Positions 35,185 to 49,950 of a stretch of DNA of 64,000 nt are shown piece after piece; position 1 is the stretch's first letter; each line of letters begins with the position of its first letter. Below the pieces are notes generated by a model. That model had not been told where the DNA came from. It did no database searches and worked only from the letters and a program-made list of their open reading frames with translations. The position numbers and the translations under genes are program-made. Origin of the DNA: Panaeolus papilionaceus (Eukaryota; Basidiomycota; Agaricomycetes; Agaricales); NCBI GenBank assembly GCA_015501605.1, contig JADNRZ010000008.1:2100471-2164470 (forward strand), written 5' to 3'.

Positions 35185-38100
35185 CTATTCATCCACCTCT
35201 TCCTCCTCACTATCATATGTATTGAATCCCAAATCCCTCACACCAGCCACAGCAACCAACAACGGATGGTTCTTATCAAACAAACACAACATCTTCGCCA
35301 TATCCTCCAACGCGAAATCCTCAATCTCCTCCATCAACGCCAACTCCTCCCTATCCATCTCTCCGACGCCTCCTACGCCCCCTGATGATGAATTCGCGCG
35401 CGCAGCTCGTGCTTTGCGTTTATCGGCTAGGGATTGTAGCTGTCGTTTTGTCGCTTCGATGATGGGATCGTGAAATGCTTGGGTGAGAGCAGATGGACCT
35501 CCGAGGACGCGTAGGGATTCAGTGAGATGTTTGAAGAGAGATGAGAGGAATGAGGCGTCGGATTCGGTGCTGATGCAGTTAATGAGCTGGTTAAATGTCG
35601 CGGTTACCATTTGGTTGGTGAGCGTTTGAGATTCTTTCCCGCATGAGAGGAGGATGGGAATGAGGCTGAGTGGAATTTAGTTAAGCTGTCATCGCTTGAG
35701 ATAGTTAGAAAACGATAACATACATCGCACAAGCCTCCCGCACGCCCTCATGGAAGTAGAATTTCAAACACGGTAGGGTAATCTCCAGCGTTTGCGCAAG
35801 ATACGGCGCAAATCTCGGTCCCAGGCAGTGGCAATATATAACCAACGTCTCAAATGCCTCGCACTTTTCGTCCATTACTGAAGTTTTAACGCCGTACGTG
35901 CGTCCATCCATCATCACGGTTTCGTAACCCTCCTTTTCTTCAGACGTCTCGTCATCGTCATCTAAGAAGAGTTAGAAAATGCTGAATAAAACAGAGAACA
36001 AGGATGAAAACATTTACCGTATAACGACAAGTCAGCCTTCACACTCGCAGCAGCCAACAGACTTGGCATCACGATCGGGAGGTATGGTTCAAATTCTCCT
36101 CGCATCGCTTGGCACACCTTCGACCAAGTCGCGATGAGGTAGTGCGTCATTTGTGCGTCTGCGTTGTCTTGGGGCGTTTCTGAAAGGTAAACGTCAGGCA
36201 AGAGTGAAGAAATAGAGAGCGTTAGTGAAAACGTACGTTGAATCCGCACGAGAATCTCAATTAAACTCTTCGAGTCTGGTCTGAACACATCAGGACCAAC
36301 GGCAATCGCTGTATCCCACAACACATGAGCATCTATCTCACTTAAAATAACCAAAAAAAAAAAAAACGTACCAATCAATCCCGCACATTCCATAGCCTTC
36401 GCCTTCAACTTCCCATACTCCTTACCCTCCGCATTCCTTAGGACGTTCAACAGCATAGGCATAATCGTCCCGTAATGCTTCGCAAACATGCCCTCGCTAG
36501 CGTCTGCCACCATAGCGAGTGTGGTGATGGCTTGTTCTTGCACGTAGCGGTGTACTTGCGATGGATCGCTGGATGGGTTGAGCAGTTTCAGCAGCCGCTC
36601 GACGATGGGGTCGAGATATGGAAGGAGGGTATCGCGTTCGACGCCTTCGCAGAAGTTGATGAGAGCGGCTGCTGCGTGAGCGTGAACGCTAGGGGATTGA
36701 ATACGCATTTCGTCAGTATTTGATGATCTTTAGGATAAAACACTACGTACCGTGGTTCGGGGTCTTCGAGTGCAGGGATGAGAGCTGAGAATAGTTTTTG
36801 ATGATACTTTTGCTGAATGACCTCCTGGAAAAACTCCGCGTTAGGAAATGCACTTCAAGAGGAGATGCGCCGACTTACTTCGAGATCTGTACATAGTTGT
36901 CCGCTAATATCATCGAACACCCAGTACATGAACGCGTCAGGGCTGATACACGGGACGAGGAGCAACGGATGATACGTACACACACTGACACGCAGCATAT
37001 CTCACTCTTGGATGGGAGTCGTTGAACATTGGGATAACGAGACTGAGATGAGACCTTTAGCAGGATAAATCGTGCCTCGGGATAAAAGCAGGCTTACTCG
37101 ACGATCTTCTCGAGTTCCTTCAACATGACCTAGGAAGAGATAGTCGTTTATTAGCTCCATCTTATTGAATACGCGTCATAAGGGAGGATGGCAAAAGGAG
37201 GAAATGTCGCGTGGTTTTGCGCGTGATGAAAAATGTAAAATAAATGAAGATGAAACTGAAACTTGGGTATCACGGATGCTTATCGCAAGACCCTCCATTC
37301 CGAGGTCAACACAGAAGCGTGTGCCGCTTTCGTGTATTCACCGAAGGATGACGGCGGACCATGCCGCCCCACGAGTCCAAAATGACGAGAACTGGAAGTT
37401 GAGCAATAAGAACTCCTTGCTTAGACGTTGGGTTGCGTCTCAAGCGGAGCCGAGGATGACAGGGAGGTGAAATGGAAGCGTGCAGAAGTAAAGTGGATAG
37501 GCTGAGAAAGAAAGGACAAAAAAGTAAAGAGAAGACCAGAAGGCGTGTCGTGAAGGGGTGGAAAAAGAGTGGGAGAAGCGATGAAGAGAACGAAGAAATG
37601 CAAGGATAACGAAACCAGGAGAGGCGAAAAACATGTAGGGTACTGAAAAAAAACTTGAAACTGCGAACGCGCCACCTCATCAACTTAAGAAACACTCCAA
37701 GAGAAAATGGAGGATTAAAATGGAAGAAAACCCATAGAAATCGACGCGTGAAAATCAAGCAAGAAAACTCACCCTTCCCGTTCCTTCTCCAATAGCAGCA
37801 ATGGCCATCAACCCCGCATGACGCACTCTCCAATCGTAGCTAGCCATCATAGATGGAATATACTGTTATCATTTGCGAATAAATGAGTATATGAACTCAG
37901 TATAAGTACGAGGCGATGTAATTCACGTACCTGGAAAGCAGGAGGCAACACCGTCCTCCCACCCAACGCACACGCAAGACGATCCAACGACTGTTCATAC
38001 AGGGCAGGCGGCGAATCTGTCTCTGTAGACGAAGAGCCTAATGAAGGCTAAATCCAAAGACGCGTCAGATTCCAATACCCATCCTCAGAAAAAACGAAAG

Positions 38101-39536
38101 AGAAAAACTCACATCCTCCTTCGACCAACCCTCCAACCCCTCATCCTCTCCTTCACCCATTCCCTCCAAACACGCTCTCACAATGACTTCCGTCCACCCA
38201 CTCAACTTTTTCACCATACTCGGCCGCGCCTCGCTCAAGCTAATCATGAACTCCAACGCGCTCAACCTCAACGTGCTCCTCTCATCTGCCTCCGTGTCAT
38301 CATCGGCGTCGTCGTCTTCGTTATTACCATTGGAGTGGGTTTCATCGTCGTCGTAGGAGGATCCTGATGGGGGAGGGAACACGAATGCGCCTTGACGGCC
38401 TCCCCCAGTGGGATACGGTCGTCCAACGGTGGGTGTGGGTCCACAATCGACGGGTGGTAAGATCAAAGCAGGGAGGAAAGTGAGCATATTTTGGAGATGT
38501 GGTGCAAATAGGATAGGATGTGTCGTTGCCAGTGGTGTAAGTGTTGAAAGGAACGTAGAGAGGTAGTGATAGTTGGATGTTTTTGGACCGTTGGGCAGAG
38601 ATGCGCCTAGTGGAGGGGAAGAGAGGGATGATGCGAGTGCAGGGAGGGTTTCGAGGATAGATGGGATTAAACACAGGGATTGTGAGAGTTGGGATGGGTC
38701 GGCGTTGCTCAGGTATGCAACTGAGGCAAGGAGAGCTGCGTGTCGTACCTGTGGTCGTCATCAGCAAAAATTATCATAGCAGATGCACAACACTGACATC
38801 AATACTCCACCGATCCCTCAACCCATTCTGCAACACGCCCAACACAGCGTCAATCTGTAAATCCATCACCAAATTCGGGCAGCCTGCAAAGACTCTATAC
38901 GCACTCTCCCTGAAGCCCCACGCCTCAACGCCGCTTCTCTCGTCCGCGACCTGGGCCATGTTGAACGTCTGCGCTTGCAATGCGTGCCAGGGTCGTCCAC
39001 GCATCATGGACTGATTCGCGAGATCGCAGATGGTGTCAATGGCTTTTCGGCGCACGGCTGAGGAGAGCTCGTGTGAGAGGGTGTAGAGAAGGAGGCGTTC
39101 TAGGGTTGTCAGGGTTTGGTGGGATAGTTGGTCATAAAGCGTTAGGCGAGACGTGGTATTGGGTGGGGCGTTGGGAGATGTCCGGAAGAGAAGACGACGT
39201 AGCAGGACGAGAGAAAAGGAGCGCATCTACGCCGGAAATTGGGATACGGATATATTCTGAAGGTGAAGAACGACGTACGACTTCTGTATCAGCGGTAATC
39301 GCGAACTGGGCCAACGCCAGCAGGTAGAGTTCTGGGGTATGCACCAGCCTCTCGTTGACCGCTTTTTCTGCACTAAACGTTCAACAAAACCCAGAGGAAA
39401 AAGTTCAGATCGTCGTATTCAAGGACATGATGGTTAAAGGTACACACTTGGCCCTGATCTCATTATCTCCCAACACCAAATTTGACAAAATTTGAGTCAA
39501 CTCCTGCGTGATCTGGGTAGGAACGACCGATTCCAT
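35185..39536 (-). CDS. Importin beta-like karyopherin (Kap121/PSE1, importin-5 type)
   Basis: Nuclear import receptor built from HEAT repeats. The ATG at 39536 begins MESVVPTQITQELTQILSN, followed by about a dozen exons down to the stop at 35185. Blocks that place it with Kap121/IPO5 are: SSAVRRKAIDTICDLANQSM; SPSMMAS-type DWRVRHAGLMAIAAIGEG; VMLKELEKIV; NDSHPRVRYAACQCVGQL; EDPEPRVHAHAAAALINF and CEGVERDTLLPYLDPIVERL; VQEQAITTLAMVADASEGMF; KLKAKAMECAGLIG. An acidic loop rich in Asp/Glu lies near 38290-38360. The C-terminus is acidic (EEEEVDE). Introns are mostly short, except one of 643 nt. Expected to carry ribosomal proteins and other cargo with Ran-GTP. Frame looks intact; the best-conserved gene of the window. 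Confidence 0.9.
37130..37772 (-). other. Unusually long intron in the karyopherin gene
   Basis: Donor GTGAGT at 37772 on the minus strand and acceptor CCTAG ending at 37130. It joins a GEGTGR exon end to VMLKELEKIV in frame. The intron is about ten times longer than most others here. On the minus strand it is pyrimidine-rich (TTTC/CTTT runs). No element ends recognised. Confidence 0.7.
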
Positions 39537-42500
39537 GACTTCCTCTGCTTATTTTCTTGATTCTCCTGAGTATTATCCGACTTGTTCTGTGCCTCTATGT
39601 GTGCCCTAAGTCTCAGCTAGCCAACCTAATCCGACGATTCCGACAAGGCGATGTTCTCTTGTCCCAACCTGAGAGAACCTCCAGCAAAGGAAACTTCCTG
39701 AACACGATAATAACAGAATAAAAAACGAAAAATCCGTAGAAAACCGGATAACAGATGGGCAAAACGACGAGAAGGGGCAGGGACGACGTGGATGATGATG
39801 GTCAGGAGCAAAAAGCAACAGCCCTGTTCTTCGGCTCTGTCCAATTGATTTGATTTGATCAGCCAGTCCGGTTCTCGCGGTCCGTTCATCCCCCTTGCCC
39901 AATATCTTATCTGATCTTGACTCGCCACGATATTTCCGCCTCGTCGTCGTCGTTGCGATGGAGGATAGCAATGCTAGAACGCGTTTTGAAGTATTTTTGT
40001 GGTAAATTTGATGACCTGTTTAGATGAAACGATGACAACACCGATGTCCGATGATGCCAACAGCTTGAACACGGGTACTGATCTACATATCATTGCACTG
40101 CTTATTTTATGACAACGACAGGTATGTGATGTTCATGATGAACATATGTATAGATGTATAAGTAGATGGGAACACAGGGGAGGCAGAAAGACAGGTACAG
40201 ATTTTCGCACAGGATACGATCTAGGCCTCGTTCCAAATATTACGATCGAAGGGATGGTGGAAAAAGTCAATCTTCAGTGCATCAACTCCTCCGAATGCAA
40301 TGTATGTGTGTATCCAAATACAACGACTGCTAGCTGTACCATAACTTTAAATATCCTACTGTCCACCGCCCCCTTCCACACTTTCGCAAAGCGCACTTCT
40401 ATCACACCCTCGTAACTCCCATTTAGCTCACCCTTGAAACACAATCTATCCCCGTCCATGGTCTCGAACGCCGTAACAGTCCACCATACCTGGACTTCAT
40501 TAAATACCCTCACCGCGTCCATCCCGTATCCCACCAACTTCTAACTACGATCAAACTGTATTGTGCCGTTCTCGTGATGCAAGGCCTTTCGTTCTGTGGT
40601 TCCTCATCATACTATCCTGAGAGTGAGATTCGGTGCCAAGAGATGGATTCTCTCCATAGATAACTCCGTATTGACCGCAATACATAGCGATAAGGTCGCC
40701 CTACTCGAGGGCGAAGATGTGGCTTGTGCTCGAAATAAGGAAGGTTTTAAATATTCCTACCGTATATCCTCCTTAATTGGTATTGAAATATGATACAATG
40801 CACGCCGTGTCATCGTACCGCGTAAATAAATAGAGCTGACAAAGGATTTCGAGCTTCGTACGAGTCCTATAAATTGAGGTGGTGATTGTGAAAGGCACAC
40901 ATGACGAACACAGTGTGGCAGTGCAGAGTGCATGTGCAGAAGGAGCAACGACACGACAAGCATCCCACTCAGCCACCGAACCTGGAGGATAGACTCCAAC
41001 CACCACCACTCAGTGCAGTGTAGGCATTGACCTCCTCTTCAAGCTGAGAGCATCTGTACTATAGTTTTCTGTCTCGTTTCTTGTCTGTTTTCTTTATTTC
41101 TCTCTTTTCCATTGGCATTCCAGCCCACTCCGCATCCCCATCTATCACTGATGGCGGTTTTTCACTGGGCTGGCACTGCTTGGTTCCTTACGACTTGTTC
41201 TGGCGCAAGAGGACATCTGCCTCACGAATTTAAAATATAGATGGGTATGTCTTCGACTTCAACGTTGCCTCTGGAATCCTGATTTGATCCTATCCCATTT
41301 TTAGACGTATAAGGCCCAAGGCGCCAGTCCATGCGTCGTTGCAGGAGCATTGCTTTCTGTATGCCTCAACGAACGTACGTTTACCATCTCGTCCTTATAT
41401 ACATCACTCGTGAATTCTGTTGTTGTCATTTATTTTGCTTAGCCACGAATATTCGGAAATTGGATCCAGGATAACGCTATCCCGGTGCAGCACAGTGTAT
41501 TACTCGATGCCGAGTGCATGCGCGTATTTTCAGGATAGAGGATGGATAACGTGCTGAAATTACACCGAAAAACATGCATTTTGCTCTTTGTCGGTCTCGC
41601 TCACGACTTGACAGCCCGAAAGTCGGTACGCCACTGTGATGCTTCAGAGGCAATTGGCAAAAGCTACAAATAATGCATCACTCTCCACTGACAAGTGCCA
41701 TAAGTGATGCATTAAACTGGTGGGTACAGGTGCGCTTGAGTGGATGGGTTAGTCCGGCTTCCGGATCAAACAAACAACCATACAAACAATTATTTCTTGT
41801 CTTATCAAGTTATCTCCTCCTCCCTCCTCGATTCGATGAGTGTTTTTTACTAGCAACCCAATCTAAGTAACACATAATGGTACTCACAGATAACTGGTCC
41901 CATACATAAAACAAGGAAATGTAAAGAATTGCCTTTCGCTGTTAAGTATCAACCCGAAGACGGTGATTAGACCAAGATTCAGGACGCTCCAACATATCCA
42001 GCATGTGAACTTCTGCTCGTTTTTTGCTCGTCGAGCTTACGGGTCTCAGATGGTTTTTATTAAGGTGTGACGCATCAATCCCTATTCCCAACAGCGTCCG
42101 ATAGCACGAATCAACATGAAACAGTCTCAACACAAGCCACAGATTCTAATACAAACGACGATGACAGCGAAACAAAACTCCAGGAAGAAATGCAAGGATG
42201 TGCACCACGTAAGGTCTACACCTTTGAGAAATTTTACACCGTGACAATCTCATTCATAATCACTTCAGATTTCTCTTAGCGAAATCGAGAGTCCAGAGAT
42301 AAGATTCATCGTTCGGGCCACGGACCCTGCGTAGATTAGATCCCTCGTTCATAGGTGCATTTCCTACCTCATTGACGACTGCGTTATCAATATGTACGTA
42401 GCTATGCTTGGTTATTTTTCCTCTCGTCTGGGCGTCACCTCGACTTGAGCACATCGCACGCATGCCGTTATCTACCCCATCGTTTGCTTAATTTTGCCTC

Positions 42501-45500
42501 TGTCTCGAATATTAGTTCTGATGTGCTCCGTGATAGCGGTGGGGGTAGATCCAAATTGAACTCTACGGCGGCACAACCAGCGTCACTAACAGCGTCCCCT
42601 CGACGCACCCTCTTTTAGAAGGATAAACCCGCTCTTCACGATTCATCTGTACGCCTCTGCTCCCAATCTCGTTGCACCTCTTGGACGGTGGGTTGTCTGG
42701 TATTGGATGTGAATTTCGGCATGTAGCTTACGTTGTCTATGAACTGACAATGTTAATCTTTTCATACATGGTAAATGCTATCGTGCAGAATAGTCCGTCT
42801 GGCTGGGATTAGGGTGCTTACGCCAACTACCTAGAAGTCCGCCTGAGTAACAGTCAGTCACATCCTTAATCCACGGAGTCTAATCTTGGTTATTGTCTTG
42901 TCGAAGAAGACATCGATACATCCTGTAGGGCAACAGCTCAACTATGGCACCCATGACTCCTGACTGAAGTCACTAAAGGCCATTTACGATCCAAGGAACA
43001 TGTTCAGATTTCCCACTTCTATCGAGCAGTGAACGTCTATGGGCTTGGACACTAAAGATCATTACTTGGATCTTCGGGCTCGTCGTACACACCAATAGTC
43101 GGACGTATGCAGGTACCCATCAGGTGCTTTTTTACATCGATATCTCCTCACCCTTATCACAATCCAGAAACCCGTCGTCTGTAGATAGGTATGATAGTGG
43201 ATGAATAACCTTCCCCTCTGTTATGGACGCTGGGTGAATATATTGGTGCGAAGGGAGAGGTCGGCTTGGGCGTGGAGGGTGGGTAAGAAGGAATGAGAAT
43301 CGGGACGGATAAAAATTTTTGAGGCCTCGGGTTGGTTAAAGCGTGGTGAAGTGCGTTTCCTGAAAGAGTAAAAATTGAGCGAATTAATTGAAACCTTGAA
43401 GAGGTGAAATGAGAGCGACGAGACGATCAGGCAGTGAGCAAAACTCCTTGAGTCCACTGAAGTTCTCGTGCAAACGAGATGAATATAGTATTATGAATTA
43501 CAGTGTTCTGTGTGGTCTTCGTTGTCGATTCTGGAAACGGTTGGAGATGGGTCTGAGAGTCAATCTTGCTATTAAGGCAAACGAAAATGTTACTGAAGTA
43601 GGGAAAGCATGGACCTAATAGGAAACGTCATATCCTCTCTGCCACGGAGAGCATGTAGATATCGCTGCCAGATAACATGGCTGCCCTGGATGGATGATAT
43701 TCTCCATTCAGTTTGACGACACCTGTATGAACGATGACGGTCACGGTTGAGACCAATCGTTCTTTCCGTGGATAGGGAATTTCCTCATTTGGTTATTGAA
43801 AGTGGACACAGTCCAATCCTAACATGAACAAATACACTAGGTGTCGCAATCAACGACCAGCCCTTTCTAACGCCATTCCAACGCTGTCCATACCATCAAC
43901 ATGGCGTTGGTTTTTCACTCGGAATCACTACTTCTTCATCTAACAATCCTTGTTTTATGATCATGTTTCCACCAGATGAGCGGCCGATATCCAGCGTTAC
44001 AAGGACGACTTGTTTTTACGCCGTCTGATCATGATGCATCCGATGGAAATCTTTGGACTCTGGAACTCGAAACTTGTTCTTTGGCACCGCGTACGGTTAC
44101 AGAGCTCCTACAGTCAACTTTCCTCCTTTCAGACGCATTTCTTAGTCCGAATTCGCCTCCTGCAGCATTACCCACCACGTTATGATTTGTTAGATGGAGT
44201 GTGCTCGCCAGTAAGTTTAAAGTATGTTCTTCGTTTCATTTCATTTTCTCCTTCACTTAACCGTTGTTTTTCTATTGTGTAGTGGAACAAAGCAGCTCAG
44301 GATAGTCGTATTATCTCGGCTCGGCGACACGTTCAATATGTGTCCTGCGATTTCTGTGCACTTCCCCCATCATCATTTCAGCCTCCAATTTTACCTTCGC
44401 TCAATATTGTACGAATAAATATCGGCTTAGGGTGCACAATAACAATACCCGGCAGTTTTCTGATCAATTTTTGACCCATGATTGTGTTCTTCAAGTCTTG
44501 AAAAAAATATCGTGATCGCCTGTCCTCGCGCTCTGAGGTTGCCCTTCCCTTGACGCGGCTGGGGAAAAAATCTAGAAGTTTTCCGCTCTCACTCTTCTTT
44601 GGCAGGTCTGGTTAACGATTATTGGTACGTTTTGTTGTTCCTTGTATTATAGATTCATGCCTAACATTGAGTCCGTTAACTAGTCCCTGTATGTTCACCT
44701 CCCCGCTCAAACGTAATGCGCCATTTTGACCTACTCCAACTCGTCGGGTTCATTATAGCTCACCAACCCCATTCGCATTCATTTTTCTGGGTGCTCATTA
44801 GCTGTTACCTCGCATTCTGGAGCAGGAACGGCTGTGATGTCGTGCGTGTTCCTTGTGCATGTTTCATGAATTCCTGATTCAAGCCCATCTTTTGACAGTT
44901 TTGCAGCTCTATTAGAATCATTTAGACGACGTCGTTACTGGACCATTTTCGCCAAAGCAGGAATTGTGCGGCAAGCTGCATCGACTACATTGTGAGCTAT
45001 CTCTTACCTGGCCTTTTCAAATTGGATCATCGTTTTCTGACCACTTCATCAGGTCCGTTTGTCTCTCCACTGCTACCGTTGCAACCTTGTTGCCGTTTTT
45101 TTCATCTCATCGCGACCAACCACGTTAAACCCACAACTGGAACCCAAGATGGACGAGGTCTCGCTTGTTGATGACCACCTCACACCAACATCGCACGACC
45201 CATCAAGTTTCACCACTTCAAGGAGGAGGTGAGGGACCTATAATATATCGTGGTTTATCGCGAGGTGCCTGAGGCAGGTAACTGAGGTGCGTTGCATCTC
45301 CGAAGTTTATGTCAGTCCATATTACCCAACTTCTTGTCGCGTCGGCTCACGCAGTTGTCATTGTTGCGTTCTCCAAGGCTCTACTAGACGATGAACGATA
45401 TTATTCTTATCATGTTTCGCGGCGAACCTACCATACTCATTGGAACTCCCTCGTTCTGAGCAAGGAAGGGAGCAAATGGTCCCAACTAGCACAGCCACGT

Positions 45501-47920
45501 CACCACAACGCGGCCACATCAGGTTACACTTGCAAATTACAGGGTATTCCTCCCCTCCACGCGCCTCTAAGCCTCGTCAAAACCTTCCAGGAATGTCAAG
45601 GTTCAACGACACCAAGTTTCATGATTTTAGAGGCTTTTCCCGATTTTCAACATCCAATTGAATAGTTCATCGTTCGTCGGTGCATCAGTGCGCTTAGGAC
45701 TCCTGTACTTCACAGCATCCGCCTCTGAAATGACATCCATCATTCTCTGTGCTACGCTCGTCGACTCGTCAGTTTGTGATATGGATTTATTCCGACTATT
45801 TTCAGGAGGTCACTAGGTGCGTGCCATGCATATTTCTTCGTTATCTGCTAACATAGCGTTAATTATAGGCCCATGATTCCACATCTATCTGGATGTTGGG
45901 CTCACAGTCTGTAGGGAAAGTGACTGTGCTTCTGTTTAGCGAAAAGCAAGGGGCGATTTCCCTGCCCAACGTTGCTTGCAGAAGGGGTGGAATCCCTGAA
46001 ATCTCAGAGGACTGCAGGTGACGGTTGTGTGTGTACGGAGAGGCGACGCGGACATGTCGTGGTGAAGTGACTGTTGAAGATCGATGCAGAGTTGAAGAAG
46101 AAAATTGACGAGAAAACAGTTGAACCTTGAATACGGGAGAATGAATGAAGGGCCACACATGCGACGAGGAAAGAGGAGGAAATGGGATCAGAATCCCGGA
46201 CTACGCCATGGATGAACGTTCTCACCCTCACATCTTCAACCAGCCCGCCTCTGAACCTCGTCTCACCATCACATATCAACCCTCGCCGCACTTACATCAC
46301 CTATGGCTCAACTCAGTCCAACCCATCAACCGCCTATTCATCCCTCTTCCGGCGGCTCATTCTCCTCCCTATACATCTCAACCACCTTAGCCTTTAGCTT
46401 ATGGGTTTGCTTCAGGTTTATCCTCGTCGGCTGTTTATCTCATCCTCTGTGTCTTTCTTCTTCGCCAGAGCAGCATCGAGTTTGGCTCGGATCATATTCG
46501 TCCCTTTTTTCGCTATCCTTCTCCTTGAGCTTAGCTTTCGCCGTCTCTTCAGGACTTTAGTCAGGAAAAGATCACCCAATGCCGTGTCAGTACCTGATGA
46601 CGCGTCGGTGTTTGAGACTGCTACGTCTCCTAGCGCAGCGAAAATGGGGAATTCATCCCGCTCCATCTCCCTCCTGTTCGCTCCCCATCCTCACCTTCGC
46701 GGCATTCTGGTAGAGGACCTGTTATGACCAGTGTTGTATCTCATATTAGGCTTTTTTCATATAACCATGGCTTCGATTAACGAATGTAAGATGAACTATA
46801 ACATGAGAAACTAAGGCCAATTTATATTAGTGTTACCATACAATTATTCACGTTGTCATAATGAGCAAATGGCGCGACGCGATTACGCGGACGTGTTATT
46901 GATCAGTGTTTGTTTCAGTAATTTCCTTTTCGAGTTGGGTAGCTGCACATCAAGGTTGGATCATCTCCGCCATCTTCTCGCCTCCATCTTCACCAGCATC
47001 GGCTGTTTTTTCCGCATTCTGCTTTTCAAACTTAAAAACCTCATAACTCTGGCATCATAAACGCGCTCTCCTACCTCGATTTGAGATATTTCTTTAGTGG
47101 AAGAACTCAGAAAGGGTGGCGGCGATGAATCTACTTAGCGTTCTAGTGCACCGATCCCCGTAAGTTCACATTCTATTTGTATTTCCTCTATTGTGTTCCT
47201 TATTTATGAAATCTCTTCCAATTCATAGCAAACGTCCTACCATTTTCTCCCTTTGAACTTAACTGTCGCCTGTGCCTCCCCTTGTCATCATCATGGCCAC
47301 TGCTATCTAACAGTCTCCCAATTTCCGCTGGTTCGTCTCCCTTGCTCAGCTTCGTGAAGAAAGGACACTTGGTCTAATTATCTCGACTATACTTTCTTCA
47401 TTCACGTGCTACATTTGTCGCCAGTCACCTGAATTATCGGAAATGTGCCTTCGCCTGGCGAATTCTGCCAGTAGTCCTACCGTCATTTTTCTGGGCACCG
47501 TCAGGACTAAGGAGGGCAATTGGATTGTCATTTTGGCCTGAGGCTATTCTTCTGAGTGAGTATTGACAACCTCTTTCATACTGTTATCCCTGGGTCTCCG
47601 ATTTAATTGGCGTTACTCGTCTTCTAACGCCATGACGACCAGTCCACATTTGTCTGCCTCTGCTCCAAGGAACTGTTTACTAAAATTTTTATTCCATAGA
47701 GACGTCATCGTTGTACTGGATCGCATTTCTCACTTTTCCTTTCCCCACTCAAACACTTTCTGGACACCACACCGACAAAGGGGATAGCGACCCCAGCTGG
47801 CTTCCTGTTGTCGCTACAATACGAGTTATTGCCAGCACGGGATTTTCATTCCCTTCCAGCTCCTCACCGATCAGTCTTTAACTCTGACGGGGCGATTTGC
47901 AGACTTGAAAAAGAGGAAAG
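39537..47920. other. 8.4 kb without a supportable gene
   Basis: Frames are short and disagree with each other. The best hints are a minus-strand frame at about 40274-40522 (VWWTVTAFETMDGD, possible small protein) and a cluster of plus-strand frames at 46145-46727 with hydrophobic segments. Neither gives a splice-consistent or recognisable product. No reverse transcriptase, integrase or transposase motif seen. Either old decayed DNA or genes too diverged to recognise by eye. Confidence 0.4.
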
Positions 47921-49950
47921 ATGACCTGGAAAGGACCTGAGGGGCATGTAGCTTGTGCAGTGACTGAAACCAGTGGTGGACGTGATCAAGAGGCATGCGG
48001 GTTGATATGCCTTGCTAGCGCCGCTGAAGAACACTCGAAACCAGGTCATGGTCGGCAACTTCCTTGTTCCCTCTCAATAACCATGTCTTCACGCTTGCAT
48101 ACCTCCTCCTCATCTTCATCGGTAACATCACCACCGCCACGGACTGGCTCAGCGGGTAGACCTGGGACTTTATCTGGTCCTCCCTCCCTTCCATCCCTCT
48201 CTGCTGCCGTCTCCGCCTCACTCTCCAGCAGGGATCATCAGCTCAACTATGCAGATCAGTCACGGAGGAGGGAGCATCCTTCCCTTTTCCGGCTCATCAG
48301 CGGCAGCAGCACCTGGATCAAGCGCAGTAGACCCGGCACTGCAGAACTCTTTCGTGGCCTTGGGGGACGATCACTACCTGGAACAGCTCCTGCCATTTTC
48401 ACGACGTCCTCAAAGAGTTTTTTTCGCGGAGTAGGATCAGCAGCAGCAACAACAACAACAACAGGAGGATACAATTGCGAGTTAAGACTCTTGCACTCAG
48501 GATTTACACCATCAGGAAGTCGCAACTTATCACGACCCACAAGCTTAGCAGGACCATCACCTCCACCCCTCGCCGTCCATAGTCGCGCGGGGGAGTATGT
48601 CCCCCCACGAAGCGCAGGAGGCGGTTATGAATGGGACAGCAAGGAACAACGAACCAACGATCGCACACAAGCGCAGGATACGACGCCTCCCCATTTTATT
48701 TCTCCCCGCCTGAACTCTCAACCACTTCACCCACCTTTCGATCACGGTGATGGGCCCACCAAGAGGGGTCAAGTCTTTGAGAGGACGAGACCAGGTACGG
48801 CGGGTGCAGCCTTTGGTGTTAGACCAGAGACTGGAGGGGCACGAGGTGCGTTTACTTCATGTCTTTTAAATGTTATTCCTTTTCTCATCGTCGTCTTAGC
48901 CCACCCATCAACCTCCATTTTTATTATCAGCAGCAACATCAAGGGGTCAACCTCCCATCGCAACCAGCTCCTCCTCAGGCTCAGCAACAGGCGGGGGGTA
49001 CTCATCCCGCCTAACCACTTTGTCTGGACTCGTCAATGTAGCCAAGGCCCTCCGTCTCTTTGATATCGACAACGACAACCGCCCAACGGCAAGGGATGGG
49101 TCCTATGGTCCTCCTCGAGACAACTATTCGCTTTCGCCCTACCCCACTCCCCGCTCCCACACTCTCCACTGCCAACTCACATGTGTCATCCGCAGGTTCA
49201 GCTCTACTCGCGCGAAGTGGGCTTACAGCAGGCCCAGCAGTTGGAGCTGGAGCTCATAGAGATGAAGCAAGGCAGCCATCACCCGTCACATCTTCAACAA
49301 CAGGCCCAACACCACCAAGGGAGTATTCAAACTCACCTCTGGCTTAGGTTCCCCTACGGTGTCGGAGGAAGGGTCGACCAGCACCCAAGGGAGCGTCCTG
49401 GAGTTACGGTGACGACGACGACGACGATGACGAAGATAAGCAGCCAGACTCCCGTAGGTTCGGGTTCAGGGTCAGTGGGGGAACTCAGCGGGGCATCAAC
49501 TCCGCTTCTTCACCAGTTTCTGCCATTGCAGCGACATCAGCCTCATCAGATGTTGGGGTATCAGCGACGACAGCCGCTGCCGCCTTCGCCGCTAGGACCT
49601 GGGGCACAACTTCAGCAACAGCAGGAGCAGGCGTTCATGGTGATGCAACAACAGCAGCAAAGGCAAGGGCAAGGAGCGGGTCACCCACCGCAGTATCACC
49701 ATCCCTCTCGCCCGCACCACGCTCCGTCAGTTTTTCCGGCGTTGGGAGGTCATCATCACCAGTTGTATCATCACCACTCGCAGCAGTAGCGTCAGGAGTA
49801 CGACATGTATCAGATGGGTATGAGTATGGGCATGAAAAGGGAGGATATGGGGATGAGTGAAGGTATGCAGCATCAGCATCCCCTTCCACGGACGGTGGAT
49901 CTGTCGAACGAAGTCCTATCCCCCACTCTGCCGCTGCATGTGGAATGAGA
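47921..49950 (+). CDS. Low-complexity Ser/Pro/Gln-rich coding region, model uncertain
   Basis: An open frame of about 380 codons (47921-49063) rich in Ser, Thr, Pro, Gly and Arg is followed, in the same frame, by 49181-49789, rich in Gln and His with QQQQ and HHH runs. A convincing intron (GTGCGT donor at about 48848, CGTCTTAG acceptor at about 48899) would move the middle part into another frame that contains TLSGLVNVAKALRLFDIDN. Several frames stay open because of the composition, so the true exon chain is unclear. It resembles the disordered half of a fungal transcription regulator, but I see no DNA-binding domain. Could also be a pseudogene. Confidence 0.3.

Noticed and set aside
37306..37833. 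175-residue minus-strand frame in the karyopherin gene
   Set aside because: It lies almost wholly in the 643-nt intron and is Phe/Ser/Leu-rich because of pyrimidine runs.
40274..40522. Small minus-strand protein with VWWTVTAFETMDGD
   Set aside because: Plausible composition, but no splice context, family or promoter; kept only as a hint within the gap note.
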